Positions 1 to 12,501 of a stretch of DNA of 64,000 nucleotides are shown piece by piece. This DNA comes from Dipetalonema caudispina. Taxonomy: Eukaryota; Nematoda; Chromadorea; Rhabditida; Onchocercidae. Each line of letters starts with the position of its first letter. Positions within the stretch are counted from its first letter, which is position 1. The DNA lies in the NCBI GenBank assembly GCA_013365325.1, contig JABVXV010000209.1:48651-112650 (forward strand), given 5' to 3'. The notes beneath the pieces were generated by a model, which was not told the origin of the DNA, ran no database searches, and worked only from the letters and a program-made list of their open reading frames with translations. Both the position numbers and the translations under genes were made by a program.

Positions 1-1264
1 TGATAGTTGTATTTGTGGTATATTTTTTATATGTGCTGGTCGATTATTATATACCCTTTTTAACTTTCTTGTTTGTGGAGCATAACTTTAAATGTCAGTG
101 TCAGTTTTTTTTGCACATCGTAAATCCTCATAATATTTTTGGTCCCTTACAATTCATCCAGTATGGGGGAACTTAAAAACAGTGATACTGAAAGTTGCCT
201 GAATGTAAAAGTCAGAAGCATGCTGTATTGTAGGCATGCCACGCTGTTTCGCAAAAATGAATTGAGTACCTTGGTAAGATCGCCAAATTTAGTTGAGTTG
301 GTGAATTAGCTCACCTTACAACATGCAAGGAACAGTGAAGAGGCGACGGTTTACTAATGGGTTCGGAATCCGTGTACTTGTTTTTTGAATTTAGGAAACT
401 CATTGTCTTCCTGAAAAAAATAATTGAAATGCAACAGTTCATTCATGTTAATCTAAACAGCATTCAAATGAATCGGGTTCAAATGAAGAAATGTACTCCT
501 ATTTATTCTGGCATCTTCACTGTTGATCATTCTTAACACTTTAATCGGCATAGTTCTTTACAACAGGCTTCTCGAGAAAGATATATCCCATCGATTTTTG
601 ATAGATTTCAATCTCATCCTCAAAAGATGTACAAGATGGACATAGAAATTTAATAACGAAGCGTCGCGGGCATCTCACAATTTGATGACATTGAGATATC
701 AAAATGAAAGTGGGTTTATGGGTCATTATTGCCTCCTTCATGTCTTTATTTTGTCGTGTTGTTTCGTTGCTTTTTCTTCCTTCACTCTATTAACGATAAC
801 TACAACGGCGATATTCTACCTAATTTGTGACAATAATGGATCTTGAATGAATGGATAATAGATGGACACATCTTACCTCTTATTACCCTGTTCGCTTGTC
901 CATTCATACTGCTCTAGCTAATAGATGCGTTCAGCAAAAAGCAAGCAGAAACTTACAGATGCAATATGTTACGGGGATACTATTGACAAGATGGGATAGA
1001 TTCACACTGACTGACTGGTTAATTTTATCAATGATTATTCCTAAGATGCCAAATTTTCTCTCTGTAGATTTGAATCTATGTCTGTCCATAACCCATCTTT
1101 CCAAATATTTGTTTATTTAAAAAGTTTAAACTTTCCAGCTTTGTCGGGTTGGTAATAATCCTTTCCGTAGTTTTGTAGTCATCACAACAGTCCTTAACGT
1201 TAACATCAAGAAGCTATGCTTTTCTTATTCTTCTTGTTCATTGTGAAAATATAGTTATAAAATT

Positions 1265-1311
<47 letters not shown>

Positions 1312-3346
1312 AAATGTTCTGATTAATTAAACTGAAGAGAATCATTACAAATAATAACTTCCAAGTATCCAAAAAATTGTCGAAATCATGATACCGAAAG
1401 GTGTTTAAAGAATGATTTATACATTAGATGTAGCCTTCCCAAAGAATAATTGACTAGGAACAGGATGACAGTTTTTGTCCCACAAAAGGTCCACCATAAT
1501 TCCTGTTTCATCGTCCACCTGAATCCAAACCCATTTTGAATCCGTAATGCGTGGAATTTTGTTGTGTAAATTTTATCATATCTCCATAATTTCCAGCTTC
1601 TTTCTTGAATGTATATGAATAATATGATATAGGAGAAACGTTTAACAGTGCATAAATTCTTTTGGGGCACCTGTTTACTTTATCGCTCATTAAAAGTCCG
1701 GTAATATACAGCATATACAACAGTTGAGCATCATATCGAGCCCCATCTGATACATTATTCTTTTCATTCCACAACAGAAGCATCATGCAGAATTAATTGA
1801 ACAATTCTCTTAATCTTTTAAATGGATAACATATCTAGTTGATTGTGTGTGTACCACTTATTTCATCTTCCAAGCAAAAATGCTTGTCCACACCAAAACT
1901 GAATATCAGTACTAGACTTAGCTGGCACTAGCAGACTGAAGTAAGTAAAAAAACTGCTTCTGAAGATAACCGCAGTTTTTGTGACTTTTAAAATGACTAT
2001 TCGAACATTTCTTTTACAAGCTAATCGTTGTGAACAGGAAAACTGTTATATTCCAGTTTTGTTGTTTCAAAACTTAATAACAAGGGAATCTGGGGGACAT
2101 GACAACCTTTAGCTTTATATCCGGTAATAAAGTAGTCATCTTTATATCTTTTGGCTTCGAACTAACATCTCCACCGTGGTTTTATTCTTCCATTTATCGA
2201 GAAAACTAAGAAAGCAAGAAAAATATGCGAAACCGATGCATAGCAAAGTATATATCTTTAAAAACATACAAGGCTATAGGCTCGATTTACAAAATTAACT
2301 TTCCCATAGATTTTGCTGAACCTAGCTAACATAGTCCGAAATATAAGCTATTAGAAATGCGCAGGAATATCCGGTCATCGCTGATTCATTTGGGACACGG
2401 CCAAGCATCGCTCATGAATGACACTTATCCGTCCTGTCTCAAGCAATCGGTACTGTAAAAGCAGGTATTGGAAGGATTATTCCTACGTGATTTCCAAACA
2501 AAACTGAAATAAATTCTTGAGCTAAGTGCAATTTATATCGCATAAGTCTTCGATACATAACCGTAAATAGATCTGTGAATCTAAAGAACACCGACTAATC
2601 AACAATCATGATATTTTAACATTTGTAGGAGGGATCGCCATGTTCCCGAACCTAATAACCATACAGCTCCTGATAATTTCCGAACTGCGTAAGCAATAAA
2701 CCGAGTGCAATCGAACTGCAACTATCCGGTATCCATCTATACAAAGGTTAACGGTAGCTTGAAGATCACTTTATCTAATTTTTGGGTCCCATTTGACTAA
2801 TTATGCTCTTTTCATAAATGGCTAATTGTTTAACATAGGTGAATAGATATTAAGATTCTCTATTTACATGCCTCATAGTTAATCTTTTCTAACCTGCAAA
2901 TTTGTAGCTGCTTCTAAGGACTCAATTTCGATGAATTTTGTATTTTAATGAAATCTTTTGCAATTTTATAAGCTATACACCATACATTCTTTCCTGAAGA
3001 TTCGGTTATACAACTGTGCAAATAAACAAAGCTCTTCAACCTTCAAACTTTCATTGGCAATCCAGAGATACTTACGTTTTCACTGCATAAATAAAAATGG
3101 CCTAAACTTCAAACATTCATTTGAAACAAACTCTAAAGTACATCATATTTTATACATCGAAATCTTTAAAATTAACAGAACAACTCTGCGGAAATGTTTT
3201 CCAGCATTCAAAACTTTCCTTTAATGCACATTTACACACCTCATACAAATTTTCACTCGGAAAAATTCTCCGTTTCTCAAACTTATTGAGGACGAAATAT
3301 AACATGGGTCACTAAGTACAAGAGGTACAAAAAATCAAACTAAAAG
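1..3346. other. Intergenic / no supported gene
   Basis: AT-rich sequence left of the dpy-19 3' end. It contains an uninterrupted A tract at 1267-1309 and several short open frames. The best are minus-strand frames at 541-741 (66 codons, ending after a Cys-rich stretch) and around 1424-1786, where adjacent frames look partly protein-like. None can be assembled into a phased multi-exon model or matched to a known family, so I call no gene. The 3' UTR of dpy-19 should lie just left of 3347 on the minus strand. Confidence 0.5.
1267..1309. repeat. Poly(A) homopolymer, 43 bp
   Basis: Uninterrupted run of 43 A residues on the plus strand. The length may be unreliable in assembly. It could be the tail of a decayed retroposed sequence, but nothing recognisable precedes it. 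Confidence 0.9.
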
Positions 3347-6300
3347 TTAGCCATTACCGAGTACTTGGTATACGCGAAAAGTGGGATTTTCAAATACTAA
3401 CTTGAAATAAAGTTTTGTCTCATCATCAACGTGGCGTATTCGATCACAGAACCGTAAATGAACCGGTAGCTTCTCCGGATCTATTTCTGCAATATAATAT
3501 TCGATAATTTAGAAAACCAAATTTGTGAATCATGTTAATGAATCTTTTTCATATAAGCTCCACCTAACTTTTTGTAGAAAAAATATATAGTACAATGCAT
3601 CAACTTCTTCACTTCTATGACAGGATTTAAGGACTGAATGGTTTCCCAGAATTTTTTTCTTCTCCATCCAAGTTTGCGTGGATTACTAGAAAATACATTC
3701 AAATTTTCAAAATGGTGTAACAATTTTCTTCATAATTCATATACCTAGTTATACCAAAGCGCAACCAAATCTCACTTTTTAACATATCATACTCCGGCGT
3801 ATCACCATTAGCAGCATCCACCAGATCTTTCGTTGAGCATCCTGTTGAGGCGGCCAGACATATACTGTCTTCTAATATGATGTAATTTACCTTATGAGCC
3901 GTCAAAATTTCATGCATTTCGGTGGGCGTTTTTCGACCATACATCTGAGAAAAATTTTACTGCAAGTACGAATGATGAAACAGTTATTCTTCAGCGGTTC
4001 AAAAATTAAGTACTTAACAAGAAACCAATTTGTTCGTCATCCATGACTATTTTTCCAGTATTAACAGAAGAAAAACTGCTCAACTTACCGAGATAATACT
4101 TCAAAGTACAGAATTTTTCAGAACTTTATATCAGATTTGTACAGCAACTAACCTGGTAAAGCTGTAATGTTCGGTCACGCAGCCACTTATCTTCAAAGTG
4201 TGGGTGATTAGCTAAATATCTTCCTGTACAAGCTTTTACTCCAGCCATCAGCTGCATACTTCCTGACCATGAAGTTAAAGGTTGCGTTGACCTTTTGATC
4301 CATTCCATTAATGCGACAGTATCAGGGTCATAAAATTCCTGAATTGGTATTAAGTTTTTGATCGTCGCATGCACAATTCATTTCTGAATGCAAATCATTC
4401 AGAAACAAAGTTTACGTAAAGTGAGAATGTCTGCAAGAAATATGTATAAATAAAGCTCATCAACTATACTTGCTCATTCGCCATCTGCTCCTTATAAATA
4501 CCATAATGATTGTATAGCAGAGTCGTAATTGTAGCTATTATTACCACCTGAACAACAAACCGTCCCGAGCACTTCGAAATCCTGAAGAAGTATAAATCTC
4601 ATCCTGCACTTCCCCGATCCCAACGAAATAACTGTTCAACTATTTCCATTTATTGTTTGTGTGCTACTTTTTCCTAGCATTTAATATTTTCTTCGAACTT
4701 CTGACATTTCTTCAAATAACTATAACTCATTATGCAACTCACAGCTGTGCACAACCATTCAGTAAAACATTTTCAAATAAGTTTCATTGCTTCTCAACAC
4801 GTACTTTATGTTAATGCATGTACAGTGGAAAATCCTAATTAAATATAACAGAACGCAGACTTACTTACATCACAGGTAATATGCAGGCAACAAGGGCAAT
4901 TTGCGGGAACCAAAGATACTTCATTCGGAGAGTGAAAACAGCAACTATTCCGCATAATATTGCCTGGATGACGATAAAAATCGTTTCCGGTCCAAAATGA
5001 TTGGTAAATGCAGGCACTGCAAGAATGTATACAAACCACACAACAAACTAACGCATTCTCCTATTTAAACAAATAAAGACAATACCAGATCTTTGATCAT
5101 AACATTGCAGCATAACTGAATATATCGTCATCAGGGCAACAACAAGTATTGCTGCTGTGAACAACGGGAAGCAACCATTCAGCGATGTTCGCCGAAAAAA
5201 ATCACTATCGAGATAAGCGAAAGCTCCATGACACAAATATAGCGCACTTTCGAAGGGTACTGAAGACCTAAATATAGCTAAAGCGGCTAGTAAAAGTGTA
5301 AAACTTCTCCGCTTGTTCTTTGCATTTATAAGACTTCCATCTTTCTAGTTCATGCAACTCTTAAACTGCACGTTCCCTCTACTATTGTATTCAACCTAAA
5401 ATTAAATAATACTGTCCTGTTCTAATCCTTGCAAACTGTCCTAGCACTTGAAGGAAAAACAATTGATTATTTAATATATGATGTAGCCTTACTTATTAAC
5501 ATACATATACACAACGGAAAATGCACTACAGCAAAATTAATGCAACATTAGGTATATTAATAATTCCATCTTGATAACAACCACAGAATACTTTGGAATT
5601 TCACATATATATATATATACTAAGTTTCCTATTTTGCCCACATCAAAGAATAAATCCGGCATCAATCAATTATTCTAGAAAAATTAATACCAATGGAATG
5701 AGAGACAAATGTTGAGTGTTAAAACTAGAACAGATACTGAATGTCACTCAAAACAAAGATATCGCTACTCAGAAAACTTACAGCATAGCAATGTCTGCAT
5801 AAAGAAGTCTATGAATAGCTAATATAATGTTACCGTAATTACTACTATTACTTTTTTTTTTTGCATTTATACACAATACTGCCGAATTATTCAACTATCC
5901 AGCCTCAGCTAATTGCCATTTTTGTTACCTGCTTCATATTAAACTTCTTCATTTTACAATTACACTTTATAAAATGAAGTTTGATATGAGGTCAAGCCTA
6001 AGTCTATAGCATGTCGGGAATAAAGCAAACAGAATTACTTACCAAACACAAGAGAACATAAGTACCTGGGAATTAAGCCAATTTTAGCCTTTACAAAAGT
6101 CCATATATGAGTGTCCGCTTCGGCACCCACAAGAAAACGAATGAACCAGCTTAGCAACAACGTTAATGCAACGATATAAACTGACTTCAGCAATATTATA
6201 CTTAATCGACCCCTGTAACTTTATCATAGATGGAAAGAAAACGAATAATTTGCAGAAATAACAACGAGACAGGGGAAACGTGTTGGAAATAAGTACGTTA

Positions 6301-8153
6301 ACATACACCGATCACTTTCATTCCCCGCAAAAGGGTGTATCTACTGGATAACCTGTAACAAACCTTTCTGTTTTAGTTGTTAAACGAAGGATCACAATGG
6401 AGCTTAAATTAAAGGCCGTGCAAATGGAAGCAACGTTCATTGGCTGACCAAACTGCGCTAATACAACCAAGAAAAATGCTTGCGACTGCATGAAGAGAAA
6501 CGAAATAATGGTGGATGACAGATAAGGTATAATCAGACTCATTCCAACCAGAGATATTGATTGTAGTACCAAGATGAACTGCAATTGTTGCGATATTACC
6601 GGCACCAAAAAGATATCGTCTCTTCAAAATTTCAAGACGTTCCATTATTCAATTATAATGTAGTGTACCAGAGAGCTTTCACTAAGACTTGTGATAAAGA
6701 AGTCTCACGTCATCTCAGCATTTAATCAAACAACCGAAGCGTTTTAAACATGACCCACTATCTAATCCCTTTGATTCCAATTTCTTTTTTTAAATGATTT
6801 TACTTCAAAATTTGAGCTTTATGGCATACCACGAAGGCCTCCCTTACTATATCCTCTCAACCTTGCGGTAGCTCTAAAACCACTATCCATATTTCAGCAT
6901 TAACATAAGATTGGTTGTACGTTAGGGACTGATTTCGGAATGTAACCGGATATCGAAAACGACTATTAGACCCCTTCATCCTGCACTTATTTCACAATTG
7001 TTTCGCGCATTGTATGCTGATTAAACTACCAGGACTGTTGAACAGAAAAAAAGAAACGATAAAAAGATATGTAAAAACAAAGAAGTTACCTGATTAAACT
7101 GCCAAAACAGAGCAAATAGAAAGGTAGAGAGGAAAAAGATGAAGTGGTATTTTTTGCAAGCAACATTGGACAGCCGCAACACGACAACAATGCACGCGTT
7201 TTGCAACCAGAAAAACGGTAATGCAAAATTTTCCCGCAAATTAACAGTGAAGAAAACTCGAGTGCTATCATCGATATTTGTGAGCATCCATGTGAAAACA
7301 AGCAATCCATATAGCCAACTAAAAACTTTTCACTTGGATTGGTTTGATGTTTTCGAAATCTCGTTTACAGGCATGTGAAGATTGGAAAAAAAGAAAAAAA
7401 AAAAAAGGAAGCAAATGAGAGAAAATGATATACCTTCCGGTTAGGGCCCAAGCAAGAAGAAATAATGTTGTAACACCAAATCCAGCAAAGGTAAAGCATG
7501 AATAAACATAAAATAGGATTGGTTTTGGTAAATAGTAGTCTCGAAGCAATGGGAATGATGCAAAGAATTTGTATAACACAGCAAGGATCAACTCTTGGTA
7601 AATGTTGAACCGCCCTAATACATTAATCTGACGAGGGAATTCAGTGCTGAAATGAAGTAATCAATTACCTATCCATTGGTTGTCCTGAATCTAAGTTTTA
7701 GCGCTCACTGTTTTCTTACGTCATTGTCGAAGACCTAGCTAAACGATTCATAAGATATTATGCTTACCTGTTATCATGCATCAGTGCATAGATCGTGTTA
7801 TCAAATGATATACGTGGATGAACGGCAAACTTATAATAGGAATAATAAAGACCAGCTTCAGTCCTCATTGATATTTCTTGTTCAACTTGCTCGATATGAG
7901 AAAACCAGAGTTTCGTCTCATGCAATTCCTGCATATACCTAAAATAGCTAAGCCCTCCACTGTCAGTACAAGATTCAATAATAGTAATGAAGGAAAACAT
8001 GGAAACTTACTTTCCAAAAATGAAACCACATAAGAGTGAGACTATAAAACCGATGCAATTCAAAAAACCATCGAAATTTAAATTCAGTCGGTTTAGTACT
8101 CGACAGGATGACAATGGAATGCGTTCCGTCGACTTGGAAACTTCGTAATCCAT
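3347..8153 (-). CDS. dpy-19: DPY-19 protein C-mannosyltransferase
   Basis: Multi-pass ER membrane enzyme of the DPY-19 family. The family transfers mannose from dolichol-phosphate-mannose to tryptophans in WxxW motifs of thrombospondin repeats; in C. elegans it acts on neuroblast-guidance receptors. Minus-strand exons: 8153-8011, 7938-7768, 7646-7434, 7318-7090, 6578-6364, 6212-6043, 5259-5086, 5016-4869, 4581-4470, 4338-4153, 3944-3776, 3486-3347. All junctions keep phase and give 689 aa, close to my recollection of about 680 for the worm protein. Visible signatures are MRTEAGLYYSYYK in the first lumenal loop, PDTVALMEWI, GSMQLMAGVKACTGR, NHPHFEDKWLRDRT, NYIILEDSIC and the C-terminal VFENPTFRVYQVL. 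The start is the first ATG before the first membrane segment (LNCIGFIVSLLCGFIFG). If the donor at 3775 is not used, the frame runs to a stop at 3699 instead. Family assignment is very secure; individual splice sites are inferred. Confidence 0.95.
4381..4405. repeat. Perfect 10-bp hairpin in a dpy-19 intron
   Basis: TTTCTGAATG and its exact reverse complement CATTCAGAAA are separated by 5 nt. The structure lies in the intron between the exons ending at 4470 and starting at 4338, about 43 bp upstream of the acceptor on the minus strand. Confidence 0.85.
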
Positions 8154-9166
8154 TTAATCGATATACGAGTACGCGTGAGGATACATCGAATGAGACAGTA
8201 TTTTATCAGTATTGAGAACAAATTTGTTAGGAAACTCCTAAAATGACTATCTTGAGTTCAAGTTGAAAACTCAAAACTTACGTCATCAATGCGATCAATT
8301 ATGAGCAGAGATTGAGTTATGCAGCTATGATCAAATGGTCACTGTCGCTATCGAATGATAGCAGCATCGCTACCACGAATTATTCTACTACGATAGTAAT
8401 TTCGCCGTTAGTTTGAAAAATATTGCATTATGATATATAACTATTTAATCCCAATTAATTTTCACGAATGTTCTAAGGCTTCCTTGCGTGAGTTAACATG
8501 CCAAACACTGTCAGAAACACATCAAACACACAAAATGAAGTCTCCGTTAAAATAAACAGAATTCCAGGGGTAATGCTTCATCAAGCTGCAGTGAGCATCA
8601 CACGATATGTTATGCCAGATACAGGAACTTTCCCAATAACACAAGGTCATCCATACTACTAATCATCATCCATAATACATCCACTCTTGATGAAATTTCT
8701 CTCCCCAACTCCACTTAAATCCTTGATACCATCGCACAAAACTTCATACGAAATCTATCCAGAATCTTAAATTATCGACATCCATGGTTCTATAAACAAA
8801 AGTTTAAGAGCTCCATTTCTTGCTTCTAATTTTCACAAAACAAAGTTGAAGGTCATGAACGGCTAATGCAATTATTTGGCACAAGAAAAAAACTCGTTAT
8901 TAGACGTTTTTAACGATTTGATAAAAAAAAAAAGCGCACTGTACTTTATTTCTCGAAATTTAATCACGAGTTACACAGCTTTATAAACTAATGAAAACAC
9001 ATTCATTATTTAACAAATGAATAAATAAAATACAGAATAATATAATCTAATAACCTATAACATAACACAATAATAAATCAGAACAATGATTGATGAGAAA
9101 AAAAAAAGTGCCACCTGGAACTAGGAATTACTTTTCCTCTCACAAAAAAAAAAAAAAAAAAAGAAC
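8154..9166. other. Intergenic, likely dpy-19 promoter and 3' end of next gene
   Basis: About 1 kb between the dpy-19 start and the stop of the upstream same-strand gene. AT-rich with several A runs (for example 8924-8933 and 9145-9162). I see no open frame of note. It must hold the 3' UTR of the unknown gene and the 5' flank of dpy-19. The spacing is wide for a nematode operon (typically about 100 bp), so independent transcription is more likely. Confidence 0.5.
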
Positions 9167-11169
9167 TTAGTTCAAAGCTTCAACGTAATCCATTTGTCTC
9201 ATCAAATAATGAGCTGTCGATTCAGCAATAATAAGCAATGGATGATCTTGAATTTCTTCTTCTTTACGTCCAGTATTGACTACCTGAAAAAAAAAAAAAA
9301 AAAAACCGCAGAATCATGAAACAAACTACCACCAATTCGATACAGTGACCATACAAAGTGGCCCTGACCTAGAACATTACTTTACTGTTTTGAACTCGGA
9401 TGTGACATATCTTAAAGTGGACAATATATCAAATTGAAGATAAATGAAGTTCTAGCTCTACATTTCCGACCTTTTTACCTCTGTTCTACAACCAAAAGTG
9501 ACATAAAGCAGCTAGCTAAGGAGTGTTCACTGTCCCACCCATCTTTTTCCTTCCCATTAATTATTGTAATGACAACGAAAAGATCCATTAAACACTTAAG
9601 TTATCAAAAATTTGTTATATTCCTCCCATACTACGATCTAGAAATATTTCAGGCCAGTGTATGACATATGCTAACGCGTTCTTGCCTTATGTATAAGTTC
9701 ATAGTTTCCGTCGCTCTTAATTTCAATTGTGCTGTTTAAATTCACAAACAGTTCTTATCCCTGCTGGTTCCTCAAATCCAAATACGTATACGGAGGCAGT
9801 TCTTTCTTCATTGTTCAATAATGGACTTCCGTAACCAACAATTGCAAAATTGAAAACTAACTCACTCTGATGATTTTATTTAACTCTATCCGTGCATCGG
9901 CATTTTTAACCAAATCATCTAGAGCAATATTTCTCTCCTTTTCTCTTTGTTCATCAACAACTTCCTGCAGTAATAGCATTTCTTAATGGAAATGACATCC
10001 TTTACATTTTCAAAAACTGAAAACACCTCCTTCCAATCAAAAACGACAGCTTTTACAGTGATAGAAAGTGGTAATTTCAAAAATATAAACTTACAATTCG
10101 GCCTGCAATGTAGTCTGTTCCGTGTGATAATTGATAACTACTACTATAATCACCCAAGGCCAGTCTTACTTTTGCCGTAGCACTCTTTATCAGTGATATT
10201 AGTGATCGCTCCACCGCTGAAAAAATTTTCATTTGATTTCCACGTGAAAGCGATCCCAATAAGCAATCAAAAAACTATATCTGAAAAAGCTAATTTCTGC
10301 GAACATTACTGAAAAGCAATTTTTCTAAATATAATAAAGTGTACAACAGGCATGCAACAAGTTCAAAAAAAGTAACTTGTTTTCAAAACTCGTGCTACAT
10401 AACTCTCCTTGTGGTCTGCTAGCACTTCTGAAAACTGTTTCGCGGCATCGGAATATTGGTAAGTCCTTTCCATTTTGCTTCCTTCATTGCATAAAATATC
10501 AGCACTAAAAACATTTTGAAAAGCAAAGAGAAGCCAATTAATTGTTTTTAGACTGAAGTCACTTCCACGAATGAAATAAAACCAAACTGTGCAATATATA
10601 TTCCTTCATTCAGACCTCACTGTCTAACTGAATATAACAGAGATGAGATGATGAATTACTTTTGATGCTCATCCGAAGAGCGCATCAGCGACAAATGAAA
10701 ACTCCCAAATAACAAACCAATAACCGATGCTGTTTTCAGGCTGAATCCACTTCCACGTCTGAAATACAATCAAATGTTCAAAATGTACCAGTTTGTCCAA
10801 ATTTTAATTTCTACTTGACGGGGAGATCCATTCTTCTCAACAAACTCATAAAAATCAGTCTCGGAAAAGGATCTTACGATCTACACATGATAAAAAACCT
10901 ATGCATATTATATATGTTAAGTTTCGGTATATGTGTGATACAAACTTACGTGTCAACTAGACATTCAGCGTTGTTCACCATATTATGCAGTTTAAACAAT
11001 GACTTGTAACGCAGGCAGCGACAAATATTCCCGTGGCACCCAACATCAAACACTTTAAAAATTGGCTATAAAAGTTATATGTGGATTTAAATTAAAGTGA
11101 AAAGAATTTCAACACAAACCAGATACTCACTTTTCTCAACTTCATGTAATGTGGTCAATAGTACCGCAA
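9167..11169 (-). CDS. Unrecognised multi-exon gene (helical protein)
   Basis: I do not recognise this family. Minus-strand exons that join in phase: 11169-11131, 11052-10950, 10758-10660, 10504-10377, 10216-10095, 9964-9866, 9283-9167 (stop TAA). The five 3' exons from 10758 onward are best supported. They have clean acceptors, in-frame junctions and protein-like composition. They read through SGFSLKTASVIGLLFGS, a short hydrophobic stretch, then a charged, probably helical region (YSDAAKQFSEVLADHKESYV, LALGDYSSSYQLSHGTDYI, EQREKERNIALDDLVKNA) to a C-terminus ending MRQMDYVEALN. The exon at 11052-10950 contains a Cys/His-rich FDVGCHGNICRC. The 5' end is unresolved: a further open segment at about 12170-12062 ends in a donor of matching phase but contains no ATG in frame. 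The last exon follows an 18-T tract directly before CAG. Confidence 0.55.
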
Positions 11170-12061
11170 CTTTTCAGCTTTATGGATCACATTTTATTAA
11201 AGATGTTGTTAAACTTTATTAGATCACATTTTGCTATTTAATGACATGCTCCAAGGGAATGAAAATGAGGAACTTCTTTTTTATAGTACCCGAAGTGGAA
11301 GAAAGATTACCAAGAAAAGCGGTACAAATAAACAAGCATATTATTTAAGTGAAACATGTATACAAAAAACCATACCGATACATAAAAATGTGGGCAGATA
11401 ATATTATTTGATGATTCCCAACTTAAGTATAGATGATGAACAGTGAGTAGAAAAAACAATTCTGATGAAGCAAAATTTATGAGTCCAAAATTGAAAAGAA
11501 AAAGAAACTGCAAAAAGAAACCCGTAAACTACTGAACATACTGATATTTCAAATCGATTATGTACAATCCACCAATAATATTGATGAATTCTAAAGTTTA
11601 CCAATATCAGCCATCTGAAAGGAAGAAAGAGCCAATAATAACAATATATCTAAGAGGATACGAATGAGCTCATCCAGCAAACGACTACCCTTCATCATTC
11701 CCATAAATTGTTTCCTCTAACTGCCACGTGTTTTCAATCCCTATTATAATATATATGATGTATATTTTATGAGATCTACCGATCCATCACAACGTGTATA
11801 ATTTCGACCGTATTAGTTCTTACAAAAACTCTTCAGTTGGTGCTAGGGAGTTTCCGATTACTTTTACTCTCACAAAAATGATGGTAACGATTAACAACTG
11901 TAAGATGTAGCATGGATTTTAGCCCAACTCTACACATTGAGCTTCTCATTCATTCAGAAAAGGAACTGAAAACTCCGAAAAAAAGTCCACGAAATCCCGA
12001 GAGAAAACAAAAACCCCAACCAAAGAAAACAGAATGATCAAACCAATCAAATCTTAAATAC

Positions 12062-12170
12062 CTCCGACATTCGAAACATCAATCAGCCCTACACCACTTT
12101 GACTAGTCCACTGTGCAACACTGATGTAATCAGCTCCACAAGTGTTGGTGGCGAGATGACTGGATAGAGC
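12062..12170 (-). other. Candidate 5' exon of the unrecognised gene
   Basis: An open segment reading LSSHLATNTCGADYISVAQ on the minus strand. It ends at 12062 with a GT donor (GGAG then GTATTT) whose phase fits the exon starting at 11169. No in-frame ATG was found upstream within the open stretch. It may be an internal exon, a 5' UTR (an out-of-frame ATG lies near the donor), or chance. Confidence 0.25.
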
Positions 12171-12353
12171 TAAAATCGTAGTACTTCTAGATAGCGATGT
12201 ATCAAGGTTATGTTGTTTGATTTAGTCGAGCGGGATGGTAATGCCCGGCTACTTATCTGGAATTTTTTTGACGCTACTATTTTTTCAAGCTAGTGTTCTT
12301 GCAAGGGACTTCTCAGGAATATCCAATTTTTTTGATATCCTTGACTAATTTCA

Positions 12354-12501
12354 TAGACTTCTAATGGACCGAAACTATGCCAGAAGTCTAGCAGAAATTA
12401 GGATTTTGTGGGAAATTAGACACAGAAAGAGATATTTTATATTCCTTTCTGTGTCTAATCAACTATTCAAGACAAAAAACTGCTCATTTTCTTAAAATGA
12501 G
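12354..12501. repeat. Cluster of three perfect inverted repeats
   Basis: Three consecutive stem-loops within 148 bp. 12354-12362/12382-12390: arms TAGACTTCT and AGAAGTCTA, loop 19 nt. 12415-12429/12445-12459: 15-bp arms ATTAGACACAGAAAG and its exact complement, loop 15 nt. 12483-12490/12494-12501: arms CTCATTTT and AAAATGAG, loop 3 nt. They lie in noncoding DNA 5' of the unrecognised minus-strand gene. Confidence 0.85.

Noticed and set aside
3535..3723. Possible downstream operon gene starting at ATG 3667, right after the apparent DPY-19 stop at 3699
   Set aside because: The exon at 3486-3347 is clearly the DPY-19 C-terminus and joins in phase from 3776, so this stretch is an intron.
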